DNA from: Lentisphaeria bacterium
GTDB taxonomy: Bacteria; Verrucomicrobiota; Lentisphaeria; Victivallales; UBA1829
Direction of reading: 5' to 3'
Length of the DNA: 36,055 nucleotides
Assembly (NCBI GenBank): GCA_017456495.1
Contig: JAFTJI010000222.1
Location: forward strand, 1 to 36,055
The translations under genes were made by a program, and so were the position numbers. The notes beneath the pieces are model-generated. The model was not told the origin of the DNA, did not search any database, and saw nothing but the letters and a program-made list of their open reading frames with translations. Positions 5,693-13,788 of this stretch are shown here, in pieces (position 1 is the stretch's first letter; every line of letters starts with the position of its first letter).

Positions 5693-8350
5693 TCACTCTG
5701 TCAGCCATCCGGCACAGTTCCAGTTGGTATCGCCGAACATCAGCCGTGACGGCAGCTTTTCATGCTTCACCCATGCGAAATCATCGCCGAAAACGTTTAA
5801 CCGCAGGGGAACGCCGTTCCGCAGGAATCCGGAAAACGCTGCCAGATCCACCTCAAAGGTGAACAAGCCGTTTTCTTTTTTGATGCGGTAATCCGGCGGT
5901 GTGAGGAAAACCGTTCCGCCCGTTCCGATGGTTCCTTCTTTCTTGAAAAAGATTTTGAGCGGCGGATGGTTCCGGTTCAGTTCCAGAAAAACGGTGCAAT
6001 CCCGGTTTTCCATTCCTTCCAGTTCAAAAAAGAGTTTGGAACCTTCCTTCCGGCAAGTCCAGCTTGTACCGTTTTCCATGCAATGCTTTTCCCCATACTT
6101 GGCAACTTTTCCGGTCATGGAGCGTCCGGTAAACTCATCCAGAAGCGGAGAATCAAGTTTGAATGCAGGGAAATCTTTTTCCAGAAGATCCTTGAGAAGC
6201 TCGATCCGTTTTTCCAGTTTTTCAGGGAAGAAAAGATATCCTTCCGCTTCAGAGTGATAGCCCAGACGATGATCTTTCCGGCAGAGAGAAAGCATCTCTT
6301 CCGTATTGGCGATTTCTGAACGGACGATCTCAGCCATACGGGAAAGATGATCCTGTTTTGTATAGAGCATATCATCCCGCAGGAAATAAAACTCCAGCAG
6401 ATTGCAGCAGCTTTTCATCTGAAGTCCGACAGCTCCGGCAAGAGAGATATCTGCCAGTCGCGGCGGGTTGTCCTGATAGAACGGAAGAAGTCTTTTCAAC
6501 CGTTCCATTCCCTGCTGCCAGAGTTCATTCATCTTTCTGCAAAGCGTGAGAGCTTCTTCCAGAGTATGTCCGAACCCGAGCGTTTCTCCGATGCGGTCAC
6601 CGCTGACTTCCGGGAACTGCTTCAGGATCCAGCTGGGGGCGATTGGTTCGTTTACCGGGAACAAGTGGAGGGGCCAGACGATGCAGTTATGCAACGGTCC
6701 GTACCATTCAAAGGCAATATTGCCGGGAAACTGGCGGTATGCCATGGAAAATTCATGCCATGCTTTTGCCACTTCCGGGGCATCTTTCCGCCATTCCGGA
6801 CGGGCAAGTTCTTCCAGAAACTCCAAGCCGTTTTCCGGAAGCGGGAGGAATGACATCGCACCTGCAGCACGGTTCATCAAACCCGGATAGTTTCCGAAAT
6901 ACCAGCACTGCATCGCCGCTGTTACATTATGTTCCGACATAAAGCGGTATTTGTCATAGATATTTTCCGGAACGGGGATGAAAGGAACTGCAGCATCTTC
7001 ATGGGAACAGCCCACCTGAAGTTTCGCTCCGGTTTTTCCTTTGCGTTCCGTTGACTTCCGGAATGTTTCGGAAGGACCTACAAATGCAAGAGAATAATCC
7101 TGAACAGTGCGGAGTTTACCAAGCTGTTCCACCTTTCCGCCGGATTCAAAATTCAGCATGAAAGTGCAATCTTCCGGGAATGCTTCAGCAATACTGCGGA
7201 GCCGTTCTCCCTGTTCGGAACCATCACGCTGTCCGGGAGCATAGAACCAGCCGATATATTCCGCATCCGGATTATATTTGTGCATGGTTTCGCTGATCAG
7301 TGCTGCGAGTTCCGCGTAGACATCTTCGGTACGTTTTTTGCTGCAGAGCGGACAATCCTGATTTTCCGGTGTTCCGGGATAAATCTGATTGGAAGAAACA
7401 CAGCAGCCGTTATCTTCGCCGTACATGATGTTGATGATCCCGCCCAGTGAAGGAACATTGGAAAACAGTGCGCCGACGGTATCGCGGAAATATTGTTTTC
7501 CGGCTTCTGTTGAAGTGCAGAAGAAACCCCAGTTCCGGATTTTGAATCCCACCAGTTCCGGATGCAGTGCAGTATCAGATTCGGGCAGGGTGAAGTATTC
7601 CGTTCCCCAAAGTTTCGGTTCGCTCATGAACAGATAGATCCGGATCCCGTAAGAGAGACATTTTTCCACGACTTTCCGCAGCTTTGCATAACGCTTTTCT
7701 GCATCTTTCCCGTGCCCGGGCATAATGGTCGTGGGATAATCCCGCAGATAAACGGTCAGCCATAAACCGTTCACGCCTTCATGGGCGAGCTTGTTCAGGT
7801 ACTCTTCCGGGTAATAATCAATATCATTGGTCAATTCGTCAATGAAATAAGGCGGGCGGTATGTGGGACCGAAGAAGCAACGGGAGATCCGGTGTTTGAC
7901 AAATGGCTTTTTCCGGATGGAGCAGGGCATGACGGATTTTCCTGCCGCGGCACAGATTTGATCTTCCAGCGCATAGATTGCCCGGCGCAAGCCGTCTGTA
8001 TCTTTCGTCCGGATAACTGCCGAATCCGGCTTTGTGACAAGTTCGTATTCCTCGTGATCGAACTCCGGTGCATCCTGAATGAACAGAGGATAACCGTTTT
8101 CTGTTTCTGCGATCCCTTTCGCCTTTATAACGCGGCGGAGAGAGACAAATGCCGTTTCAGGGAGAGTTCCGCTGAATTCTGTGATGATTTTGAGTCCGTT
8201 GTTCAGACAATCGCTGTTCCCTCCGGCATTGCAGCCGCGGGAATCGTCAAAATGATATTCCAGCGGTGACTTGATGTCCTCTATGAAACCCCAGTCGCTT
8301 TGCGGCGGCTGGGGAATTTTGGCAAATGCTTCTATTTTTGTTTTTTCCAT
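5693..8350 (-). CDS. Large glycoside hydrolase-like protein (GH20/GH67-like layout)
   Basis: This 885-residue protein has no signal peptide. The N-terminal part (about 1-145) resembles the alpha/beta domain that precedes the catalytic barrel in GH20, GH67 and GH84 enzymes, including GLRRAIYALEDQI. A TIM-barrel-like part follows (about 150-560) with GLWLTVYLRDY, YGIRIYLFMSEPK and an acidic IMYGEDNG segment that could carry catalytic acids. The last ~150 residues look beta-rich and may bind carbohydrate. I cannot place it in a named family. It is the last gene of a three-gene operon after the GH2 and DUF4838 genes (25 bases after the latter), with AAGGAG before its ATG. The absence of an export signal suggests it acts on imported oligosaccharides. 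Confidence 0.72.
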   Translation of the reverse strand: MEKTKIEAFAKIPQPPQSDWGFIEDIKSPLEYHFDDSRGCNAGGNSDCLNNGLKIITEFSGTLPETAFVSLRRVIKAKGIAETENGYPLFIQDAPEFDHEEYELVTKPDSAVIRTKDTDGLRRAIYALEDQICAAAGKSVMPCSIRKKPFVKHRISRCFFGPTYRPPYFIDELTNDIDYYPEEYLNKLAHEGVNGLWLTVYLRDYPTTIMPGHGKDAEKRYAKLRKVVEKCLSYGIRIYLFMSEPKLWGTEYFTLPESDTALHPELVGFKIRNWGFFCTSTEAGKQYFRDTVGALFSNVPSLGGIINIMYGEDNGCCVSSNQIYPGTPENQDCPLCSKKRTEDVYAELAALISETMHKYNPDAEYIGWFYAPGQRDGSEQGERLRSIAEAFPEDCTFMLNFESGGKVEQLGKLRTVQDYSLAFVGPSETFRKSTERKGKTGAKLQVGCSHEDAAVPFIPVPENIYDKYRFMSEHNVTAAMQCWYFGNYPGLMNRAAGAMSFLPLPENGLEFLEELARPEWRKDAPEVAKAWHEFSMAYRQFPGNIAFEWYGPLHNCIVWPLHLFPVNEPIAPSWILKQFPEVSGDRIGETLGFGHTLEEALTLCRKMNELWQQGMERLKRLLPFYQDNPPRLADISLAGAVGLQMKSCCNLLEFYFLRDDMLYTKQDHLSRMAEIVRSEIANTEEMLSLCRKDHRLGYHSEAEGYLFFPEKLEKRIELLKDLLEKDFPAFKLDSPLLDEFTGRSMTGKVAKYGEKHCMENGTSWTCRKEGSKLFFELEGMENRDCTVFLELNRNHPPLKIFFKKEGTIGTGGTVFLTPPDYRIKKENGLFTFEVDLAAFSGFLRNGVPLRLNVFGDDFAWVKHEKLPSRLMFGDTNWNCAGWLTE

Positions 8351-8375
8351 AAAGAATTCTCCTTTTTACAGCAAC

Positions 8376-11141
8376 TTATTTCAGCTCAGCGGGGCATTTA
8401 TCTCCCGGAACAAGGACAAGTTTGTCGCAGAGAAGACGGTTTTCTTCCCGTTTGAGGGAGACGAAAACGATATATTTTGTATCCGGTTTTGTGTCCCATC
8501 CGATCTGGAAAGCCATCTTCCATGCACCTGCAAAGAAAACGTCATGTTTCACGATCGAATCAGGTACTTTGTTGAGTCGCACCAGATGATATTTTCCATC
8601 AGCCGGAACTTCAGAGGCGTTGAGCCGGCGGGAAGAACTGTAAGTTTTAGTTTTTCCGTGATAAATACCCATGCTGAATGATGTTTTTCCATCCCATTTT
8701 TCGGGCAGGGCACGATAGAAGTTTGCAGCCGGGTCTTCAACTTTTGCTTTGGCTGTTTTGGCTACGGTGATTTCGATCAATCCGGGAATGCTGCGGAGAG
8801 ATTCCGGAAGAAGAGTTTTCCCCGGTTCTCTGGGAACCAGCAGGGAGCCGGGACATCTGTCGGCAGGAACAATACAAGCTCTGTCGCTGTAAATCGTTCC
8901 GTCAGCCTCTTCCCGGAGAGAGACGAAAATATAGAATTCCCGCTTGAGGGAGTTTGCATCGTCTCTGCTGACCGCAGATTTTCCAACAAAGTAGTTGAGT
9001 CTCCAGCTTCCTCCGAAACAGAGCGTGGAGGGCGTCAGCGTAACAGGTTTGCTGTTGATGAGATAGAACTCAAAATTTCTTCCGATATCGCCTTTTTTGA
9101 AGTTTTTGTAAGCCGGATATTTCTTGGAAACCTGATCGTAAAGACCCATGGAGAAATTCTTTCCGGGAGCGCGTTTTTCCTTGAATGCTCTGCCGAGATT
9201 TGCACCTTTCAGCGGAACAACAGTTGCCCCTCTTTCAGGGACCGGAAGAACGATTGCTCCGGAAATTGCAGCAAACTCAACCGGAAGCGGAGTTTCCCCG
9301 CTGCGGTTTTTCATGTGATTGCACCAGGTTTCAAATTTCTTCCAATTCACCTTGACTGCGCGTTTGGATTCAAGTTCCTGCAGTGTCTTTTTGAGCCGTG
9401 CGATCCGCATGTCGGACTGATGATCTATCTTTGCAACAATAACATTGTCAAGTCCCATCCGGAGCAGTCTCACACGGAACGCATATTCGCCGCTGACAGC
9501 TTTTTCTGCTTCATCAAGCATCTTATCCCAGCGTAAAAGGTTGTCCTTCGTGAGGTAGACTGCATCAATAGAGCGGTAGTTCCACATTCCGCCGGCGGCG
9601 GTATCTTTGTCCAGAACGGCGACCAGTTCATCGTGATATTTTTTGAGGATCGGAGCTGCAGGACCGTAATAGACATTCAGATATTTCGTGATGAGGGAAT
9701 CCAGATCCTGATCGGGGTTCTGGAACAGCTTCAGCATGATCCATGCCTGCATTTCGGAGAAGTTTGTGCAGTAAGTAATTCCTCCTGCATCATGTTCAAA
9801 ATAAGTTCCGAGGATCTGATGGTCACGCATGATCTGAATATCTCTGGCGATCCGTTTGATCGCACCGTTCGGCGGTTCCAGGAAGAACTTTTCCGGAGAA
9901 CGGTTATAGACATTGGGATAGTACCAGAACAGCATGAAGCGGGTCAGTTTCACCCAGCCTTTGAAGTCAGCGTAATCAATTTTATTTTCCTTGCCGCGGT
10001 CAAGCGGATTGGCATAGTCGCCGTTGATGGGGGCAAAGATGATGAGCAGATTTTCGGGGATCTTTCCCATGCCTGAGGGCGGTTTCTGGGACTGGGTCCT
10101 CTGATACGCAAGTGTCCGGAACGTGATATCCGGATTGTTTCTTGCAAGTTCGATGAGCGTATAGATCAGCGGAGCTCCTGCTGTACCGTATTTCTTTTCC
10201 ATGGCAACACAGTTTTTGCAGAAACAAAGACGGTATGCAGTGTCGTTGCAGCTGATGTCGATATGTCCTTTCAAACCGGTTCTTTTGAACATTCTGTCAT
10301 AATACATCCGGACATTTTTCTGCAGTTCTTTCCGGAGTGCCGGATTGGAGAAGCAGAGCTGACGGTTGGGGACTCGCTGTCCTTTGTCATTCATTGAGAA
10401 AAATTCAGGATTCGTGATGAAATATTTTTTGTCTCTCAGTTCCGGAAGTGCATCCAGGATCCCGGTTCCGGCATGATAACCTGTCTTGACTTCCTTGACC
10501 CCGGCAGGGATCAGCTGTCCGAGACTGTGGGTGCTGGTAAAGATATCCTGAAAGTTCACGATCCCTTTATTCTTTCCGGGATTGTGAGGATGATTATGAG
10601 ATTTCAGCAGAAGGTTCTGACGGTTGCGGTAATGGGAGACTGCAGCGGTATCGCCATCTTTGTAAAAGTAGATCATGATTGCACGCGCACGGAACGCATA
10701 CTGCACCTTTTTGTTTGTGTCAGGCAAAATCAGAACAGATTTTTTCGGAGCGTAAAAATCACCGAATCCGTTGAGGAACATACAACCGAAAGAGTTTTCC
10801 AGCAGTTCATAAACAGCCCAGAGTGTGCCGTGAACTCCGCCGCCGTAAAGACGCAGATCTTTGCCGGAAGTTACGATCTTACATACGTCATCGGGAAGAG
10901 AGACTTTGGATGCCCCGACATAGATCGCCGGTGATTTTGCAGAATTTACGATGGGAAACTGCGCTCCGGTGATCTCTTTCAGGAAAAATGCAAGCTCCTG
11001 TGCTGCATATTTATCTACATTGCTTGCATGGGCGGGAACAACGATGGAATAATCCGTTTTTCCGTTTTCAGCAAGTTTCAGCGGCGCAGCTGTAAGCATT
11101 GCTGCTGCTGCGAGTAAAAAGATGGATAAGATGTTTTTCAT
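8376..11141 (-). CDS. Secreted DUF4838-domain protein with duplicated C-terminal domain
   Basis: This 921-residue exported protein starts with a signal peptide (KNILSIFLLAAAAMLTAA). An N-terminal hexosaminidase-like domain follows (about 25-130; VDKYAAQELAFFLKEITG, GTLWAVYELLE), then the DUF4838 region (about 130-560) with the cysteine cluster CFCKNC. Members of this group are glycosidase-related proteins abundant in PVC bacteria; substrate is unknown. The C-terminus holds two copies of one module (about 656-765 and 815-921), each with FSMG.Y, a GG/AG-SW/AW strand, FVSL.RE and VP.D.CP. The ATG at 11141 is chosen over the GTG at 11153 because AAGGAAG lies about 11 bases before the ATG and the GTG abuts that site. 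It is the middle gene of the operon, 21 bases after the GH2 gene. Confidence 0.85.
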   Translation of the reverse strand: MKNILSIFLLAAAAMLTAAPLKLAENGKTDYSIVVPAHASNVDKYAAQELAFFLKEITGAQFPIVNSAKSPAIYVGASKVSLPDDVCKIVTSGKDLRLYGGGVHGTLWAVYELLENSFGCMFLNGFGDFYAPKKSVLILPDTNKKVQYAFRARAIMIYFYKDGDTAAVSHYRNRQNLLLKSHNHPHNPGKNKGIVNFQDIFTSTHSLGQLIPAGVKEVKTGYHAGTGILDALPELRDKKYFITNPEFFSMNDKGQRVPNRQLCFSNPALRKELQKNVRMYYDRMFKRTGLKGHIDISCNDTAYRLCFCKNCVAMEKKYGTAGAPLIYTLIELARNNPDITFRTLAYQRTQSQKPPSGMGKIPENLLIIFAPINGDYANPLDRGKENKIDYADFKGWVKLTRFMLFWYYPNVYNRSPEKFFLEPPNGAIKRIARDIQIMRDHQILGTYFEHDAGGITYCTNFSEMQAWIMLKLFQNPDQDLDSLITKYLNVYYGPAAPILKKYHDELVAVLDKDTAAGGMWNYRSIDAVYLTKDNLLRWDKMLDEAEKAVSGEYAFRVRLLRMGLDNVIVAKIDHQSDMRIARLKKTLQELESKRAVKVNWKKFETWCNHMKNRSGETPLPVEFAAISGAIVLPVPERGATVVPLKGANLGRAFKEKRAPGKNFSMGLYDQVSKKYPAYKNFKKGDIGRNFEFYLINSKPVTLTPSTLCFGGSWRLNYFVGKSAVSRDDANSLKREFYIFVSLREEADGTIYSDRACIVPADRCPGSLLVPREPGKTLLPESLRSIPGLIEITVAKTAKAKVEDPAANFYRALPEKWDGKTSFSMGIYHGKTKTYSSSRRLNASEVPADGKYHLVRLNKVPDSIVKHDVFFAGAWKMAFQIGWDTKPDTKYIVFVSLKREENRLLCDKLVLVPGDKCPAELK

Positions 11142-11162
11142 AAGATTTCTCACTTCCTTACT

Positions 11163-12764
11163 TTATTTTGCAAAGCCGCGTTCCTGCAGCAGTTCACGAA
11201 GTTTATACCATGAAATTTTCGGTTTCCGGTATTCATTCAGCATCCCCTTGTTGTTGAATCCCCGGGGTCTGCCGAAGAAATGTTCCGTTTCAATATAAGT
11301 ATTGGCATCGCAGAAGAGCCAGAGCGCAACGCCGGTATAGCGTTTCTTATCAAGAATTCCGTTTACAACAGTTTCCAGCAAACGTGACTGGTAGTTTTCG
11401 CTCCAGCGGTAACCGGAGTGGTCGCCGTAGATCGCTGATGCTCCGATTTCGCTGACGATCAGCGGTTTCTGAATGTCTTTGAACTGTTCGGCAAATTCAT
11501 CAAGCGTCGGCAGAACTTCCCCGATCCCATCGGGTTTGCAAACGATGTCGTACCAGCCGGGATATATGTTGATCGTAAGAAGATCCACCAGGTCAAAACA
11601 GATATCTTTCCGGGGGCGGTTCGTGGCAAATGTCACCGGGCGGGAGGTGTCAAGAGCATTGATCGCCGCCTTGAGCTTCGCGATGATCACGCGGGCATTG
11701 TCGTGATTGCTTGCACATTCATTGAGAAATCCCCAGATGATCACGCAGGGGTGGTTGATGCTCTTGCGGACCATGTTCCGGCACTGCTGTTCCTGCCGTG
11801 CAATAAAGTTTGCATCGCCCAATTCTTCTGGCTTGTTGCCCCAGCCGAGAGCCTCTTCCCAGACAAGCAGACCCAGTTTATCACAGAGTTCCAGCATGAT
11901 TTCCCGTTGCGGATAGTGACTGCCCCGGATAAAGTTGAATCCTTCCTGTTTGATCAGAAGAAGGTCATTCAGAATCAGATTTTCCGGTGTGGCTGCTCCG
12001 AATTCCGGATGAGATTCATGACGGTTGCAGCCGACCAGTTTCAGAGGCTTTCCGTTCAGTTTAAACTCCTGGGTACTCCAATCAAGAATTCTGATCCCGA
12101 AAGAAACCGTTTTTCCGTTGATCGTGACCGTGTGCAGATTCGGTTCTTCGGGGCTCCACAGTTTGAAATCAGGAACAATACAGGAGAACTCTTCTGTAAA
12201 AGGCATCTCTTTTTCATTTTTTCCGTCAAAGGAAATCTTCAAAGCCGCCGGAGCTTTTTCAAAGGGTTCCACTTTGATTTTGACTTCCCCGGTTTCATAA
12301 CTCTGAGGAATGACTTCAATGTGACGGATGTCATCAGCTTCAAATTCTGTCAGAGTGACATCACTGTAAATGCCGCCGAACGCATAGAAATCATAAAATC
12401 TCTTGAACTGTTCTCCGGGATCATCAGAAATCAGATTGTCTGTTATGATCTCCAGAATATGTTCTCCGGCGGATCCGGAATCAAAGATGTACTCTTCTTT
12501 GTTATAGGGAAGATCGCTGCTCCCGACGGAAATGCCATCCCAGAAAATTTCGCTGTGAATGCCGCATCCCGCGATGGTCAGCATGGCTTTCCCGCCGGAA
12601 ACAGTTACTATTCTGCGGTAACAGCCGATTTTCCGTTCTCCAAACTCACCCGGACGGGTGTCAAAACAGCCGGGAACCGTCGTAACGGTATTGTACTCAG
12701 GTTTTGTACTGCTGTCCGGAACCAATGCAAAGTCCCAGATCCCATTGAGAAGTTGAGTCTTCAT
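11163..12764 (-). CDS. GH2 family beta-glycosidase (beta-glucuronidase/galactosidase-like)
   Basis: This 533-residue enzyme has the GH2 layout: a jelly-roll sugar-binding domain (about 1-135; LNGIWDFAL), an Ig-like domain (about 140-230) and a TIM barrel (about 235-533). The barrel shows GCNRHESHPEFG, the acid/base motif WGFLNE, and the probable nucleophile in IVSEIGAS. It is shorter than LacZ and nearer to UidA-type enzymes, but the substrate cannot be fixed. There is no signal peptide, so it probably acts in the cytoplasm. The ATG at 12764 is preferred over one 18 bases upstream because GGAGG lies 5 bases before it. It is the first gene of the three-gene operon and runs divergently from the AraC-type regulator, which probably controls it. 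Confidence 0.9.
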   Translation of the reverse strand: MKTQLLNGIWDFALVPDSSTKPEYNTVTTVPGCFDTRPGEFGERKIGCYRRIVTVSGGKAMLTIAGCGIHSEIFWDGISVGSSDLPYNKEEYIFDSGSAGEHILEIITDNLISDDPGEQFKRFYDFYAFGGIYSDVTLTEFEADDIRHIEVIPQSYETGEVKIKVEPFEKAPAALKISFDGKNEKEMPFTEEFSCIVPDFKLWSPEEPNLHTVTINGKTVSFGIRILDWSTQEFKLNGKPLKLVGCNRHESHPEFGAATPENLILNDLLLIKQEGFNFIRGSHYPQREIMLELCDKLGLLVWEEALGWGNKPEELGDANFIARQEQQCRNMVRKSINHPCVIIWGFLNECASNHDNARVIIAKLKAAINALDTSRPVTFATNRPRKDICFDLVDLLTINIYPGWYDIVCKPDGIGEVLPTLDEFAEQFKDIQKPLIVSEIGASAIYGDHSGYRWSENYQSRLLETVVNGILDKKRYTGVALWLFCDANTYIETEHFFGRPRGFNNKGMLNEYRKPKISWYKLRELLQERGFAK

Positions 12765-12801
12765 GTAACCTCCATTATTCAAAGTTTTTTATTTTTTTTA
12801 C

Positions 12802-12829
12802 TTGACTTTTTTCTTCTATTGGCTATTTT
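12802..12829 (+). promoter_or_regulatory. Possible promoter for the AraC-type regulator
   Basis: TTGACT (12802-12807) and TATTTT (12824-12829) are 16 bases apart. The -10 is weak and the call tentative. If correct, the regulator's transcript would have a leader of about 95 bases and would overlap the start of the opposing GH2 transcript. Confidence 0.4.
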
Positions 12830-12830
12830 A

Positions 12831-12849
12831 TGATAGAAAAACGCTATCA
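12831..12849. promoter_or_regulatory. Inverted repeat TGATAG-N7-CTATCA, operator candidate
   Basis: Perfect 6-base arms at 12831-12836 and 12844-12849 lie just downstream of the start point predicted for the GH2 operon and in the leader of the regulator gene. A DNA-binding protein here could affect both transcripts. Confidence 0.45.
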
Positions 12850-12865
12850 AAACAGCCATGATATC

Positions 12866-12893
12866 AATATATCACAAAAAATCAAAATGTAAA
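12866..12893 (-). promoter_or_regulatory. Promoter for the GH2-DUF4838-glycosidase operon
   Basis: On the minus strand TTTACA (12888-12893) and TATATT (12866-12871) are 16 bases apart, with a TG one base before the -10. Transcription would start near 12859, giving a leader of about 95 bases. Confidence 0.62.
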
Positions 12894-12909
12894 TGGTAAT
12901 TTTGTGATA
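12870..12909. promoter_or_regulatory. Perfect 10-base inverted repeat over the GH2 promoter
   Basis: TATCACAAAA (12870-12879) and TTTTGTGATA (12900-12909) are exact reverse complements 20 bases apart. They bracket the -35 box of the GH2 operon promoter and end 5 bases before the regulator's ribosome-binding site, so they are a candidate binding site for the AraC-type regulator. Confidence 0.5.
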
Positions 12910-12930
12910 AAATAAAGGAATTTTGTTTTT

Positions 12931-13728
12931 ATGAGTCGCGGATACAAAGATTTTGCCTATGCTTCTTACAAAATAAATACCCGTTTTTATGTTCGTTCCG
13001 TGGGAGATTTTTTTTTGGAAGATAATGAAGATCTCCCGGTAAAACGGGCAGATTTTCCGGAAATTTTCTGGTGCGTTGATGGTGTTGGTTCCTTTTTTCT
13101 GGAGGGAAAGCGAAGTCTTTTGCGCCCCGGACAGGTCTGGTATTATCCCGCCGGTTCAACTCATCAGATCGGCTGTCACGGTAAATTTTTCCACTACTGC
13201 TGGATCACTCTGGATGGTCCCGATGCAAAAATCCTTTTCGATGGATTGAACTTGAAAGCCGGAATCAATCAAAGCGGATCATGTCCGCAGCACCTCTTCA
13301 GTAAAGTTCGGATGAATATTGAATTTCCGCAGATGGAAATACAATTGGATAACCTCAAAACTGCGTTCGAGATCCTGACTCTTGCCTCTATCCCTGACCG
13401 TTCCGGAAATCCTGACCTCGTCGGGCAGGCAATCCGGTTGATCGAAGAAAATTTTCAGGATCCCGGTTTGAACGTGGAAAAAGTTTCTTCCCTGTTGAAC
13501 GTGAACCGTTCGATTCTCAGCAGAATGTTCTCATCCAGCCAGAAAATCACTATCGTTCAATACCTCGCAAGCTGCCGTCTGAAAAAAGCTCTGTATCTCA
13601 TCAAAGAAACAGATACTCCCATTAATCAAATCGCTGAATTGTGCGGCTACTCCTGCCATAACTATTTCTCAAAAGTGATTCGCCGCCACACCGGTTCCCC
13701 GCCGGGAGTGCTGCGCAGAATGGAATAA
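12931..13728 (+). CDS. AraC family transcriptional regulator
   Basis: This 265-residue regulator has an N-terminal cupin-like sensing domain (about 1-150), with PGQVWYYPAGSTHQIGCHG near residues 69-87. The C-terminal AraC-type double helix-turn-helix (about 165-262) has LNVEKVSSLLNVNRSILSRM and INQIAELCGYSCHNYFSKV followed by the usual GSPPG turn. AAAGGAA lies about 10 bases before the ATG. It is divergent from the glycosidase operon, the usual arrangement for a local, ligand-responsive activator, and probably senses a sugar released by that operon's enzymes. Its gene converges on the GH172 gene across a shared terminator. Confidence 0.92.
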   Translation: MSRGYKDFAYASYKINTRFYVRSVGDFFLEDNEDLPVKRADFPEIFWCVDGVGSFFLEGKRSLLRPGQVWYYPAGSTHQIGCHGKFFHYCWITLDGPDAKILFDGLNLKAGINQSGSCPQHLFSKVRMNIEFPQMEIQLDNLKTAFEILTLASIPDRSGNPDLVGQAIRLIEENFQDPGLNVEKVSSLLNVNRSILSRMFSSSQKITIVQYLASCRLKKALYLIKETDTPINQIAELCGYSCHNYFSKVIRRHTGSPPGVLRRME

Positions 13729-13734
13729 CTCTTT

Positions 13735-13774
13735 TAAAAGAAAACGGGGAGAGAAAGAAATCTCTCCCCCCGTT
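13735..13774. terminator. Terminator between convergent araC-like and GH172 genes
   Basis: GGGGAGAGA (13746-13754) pairs with TCTCTCCCC (13761-13769) around a six-base loop. On the minus strand the hairpin is followed by GTTTTCTTTT, so it mainly serves the GH172 gene; it lies directly after the regulator's stop codon and may serve both. Confidence 0.78.
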
Positions 13775-13788
13775 CATATCTATGAGCA

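Noticed and set aside
11703..12833. 376-codon plus-strand frame opposite the GH2 gene
   Set aside because: The composition is unlike a protein and it matches no family. The opposite strand carries intact GH2 catalytic motifs.
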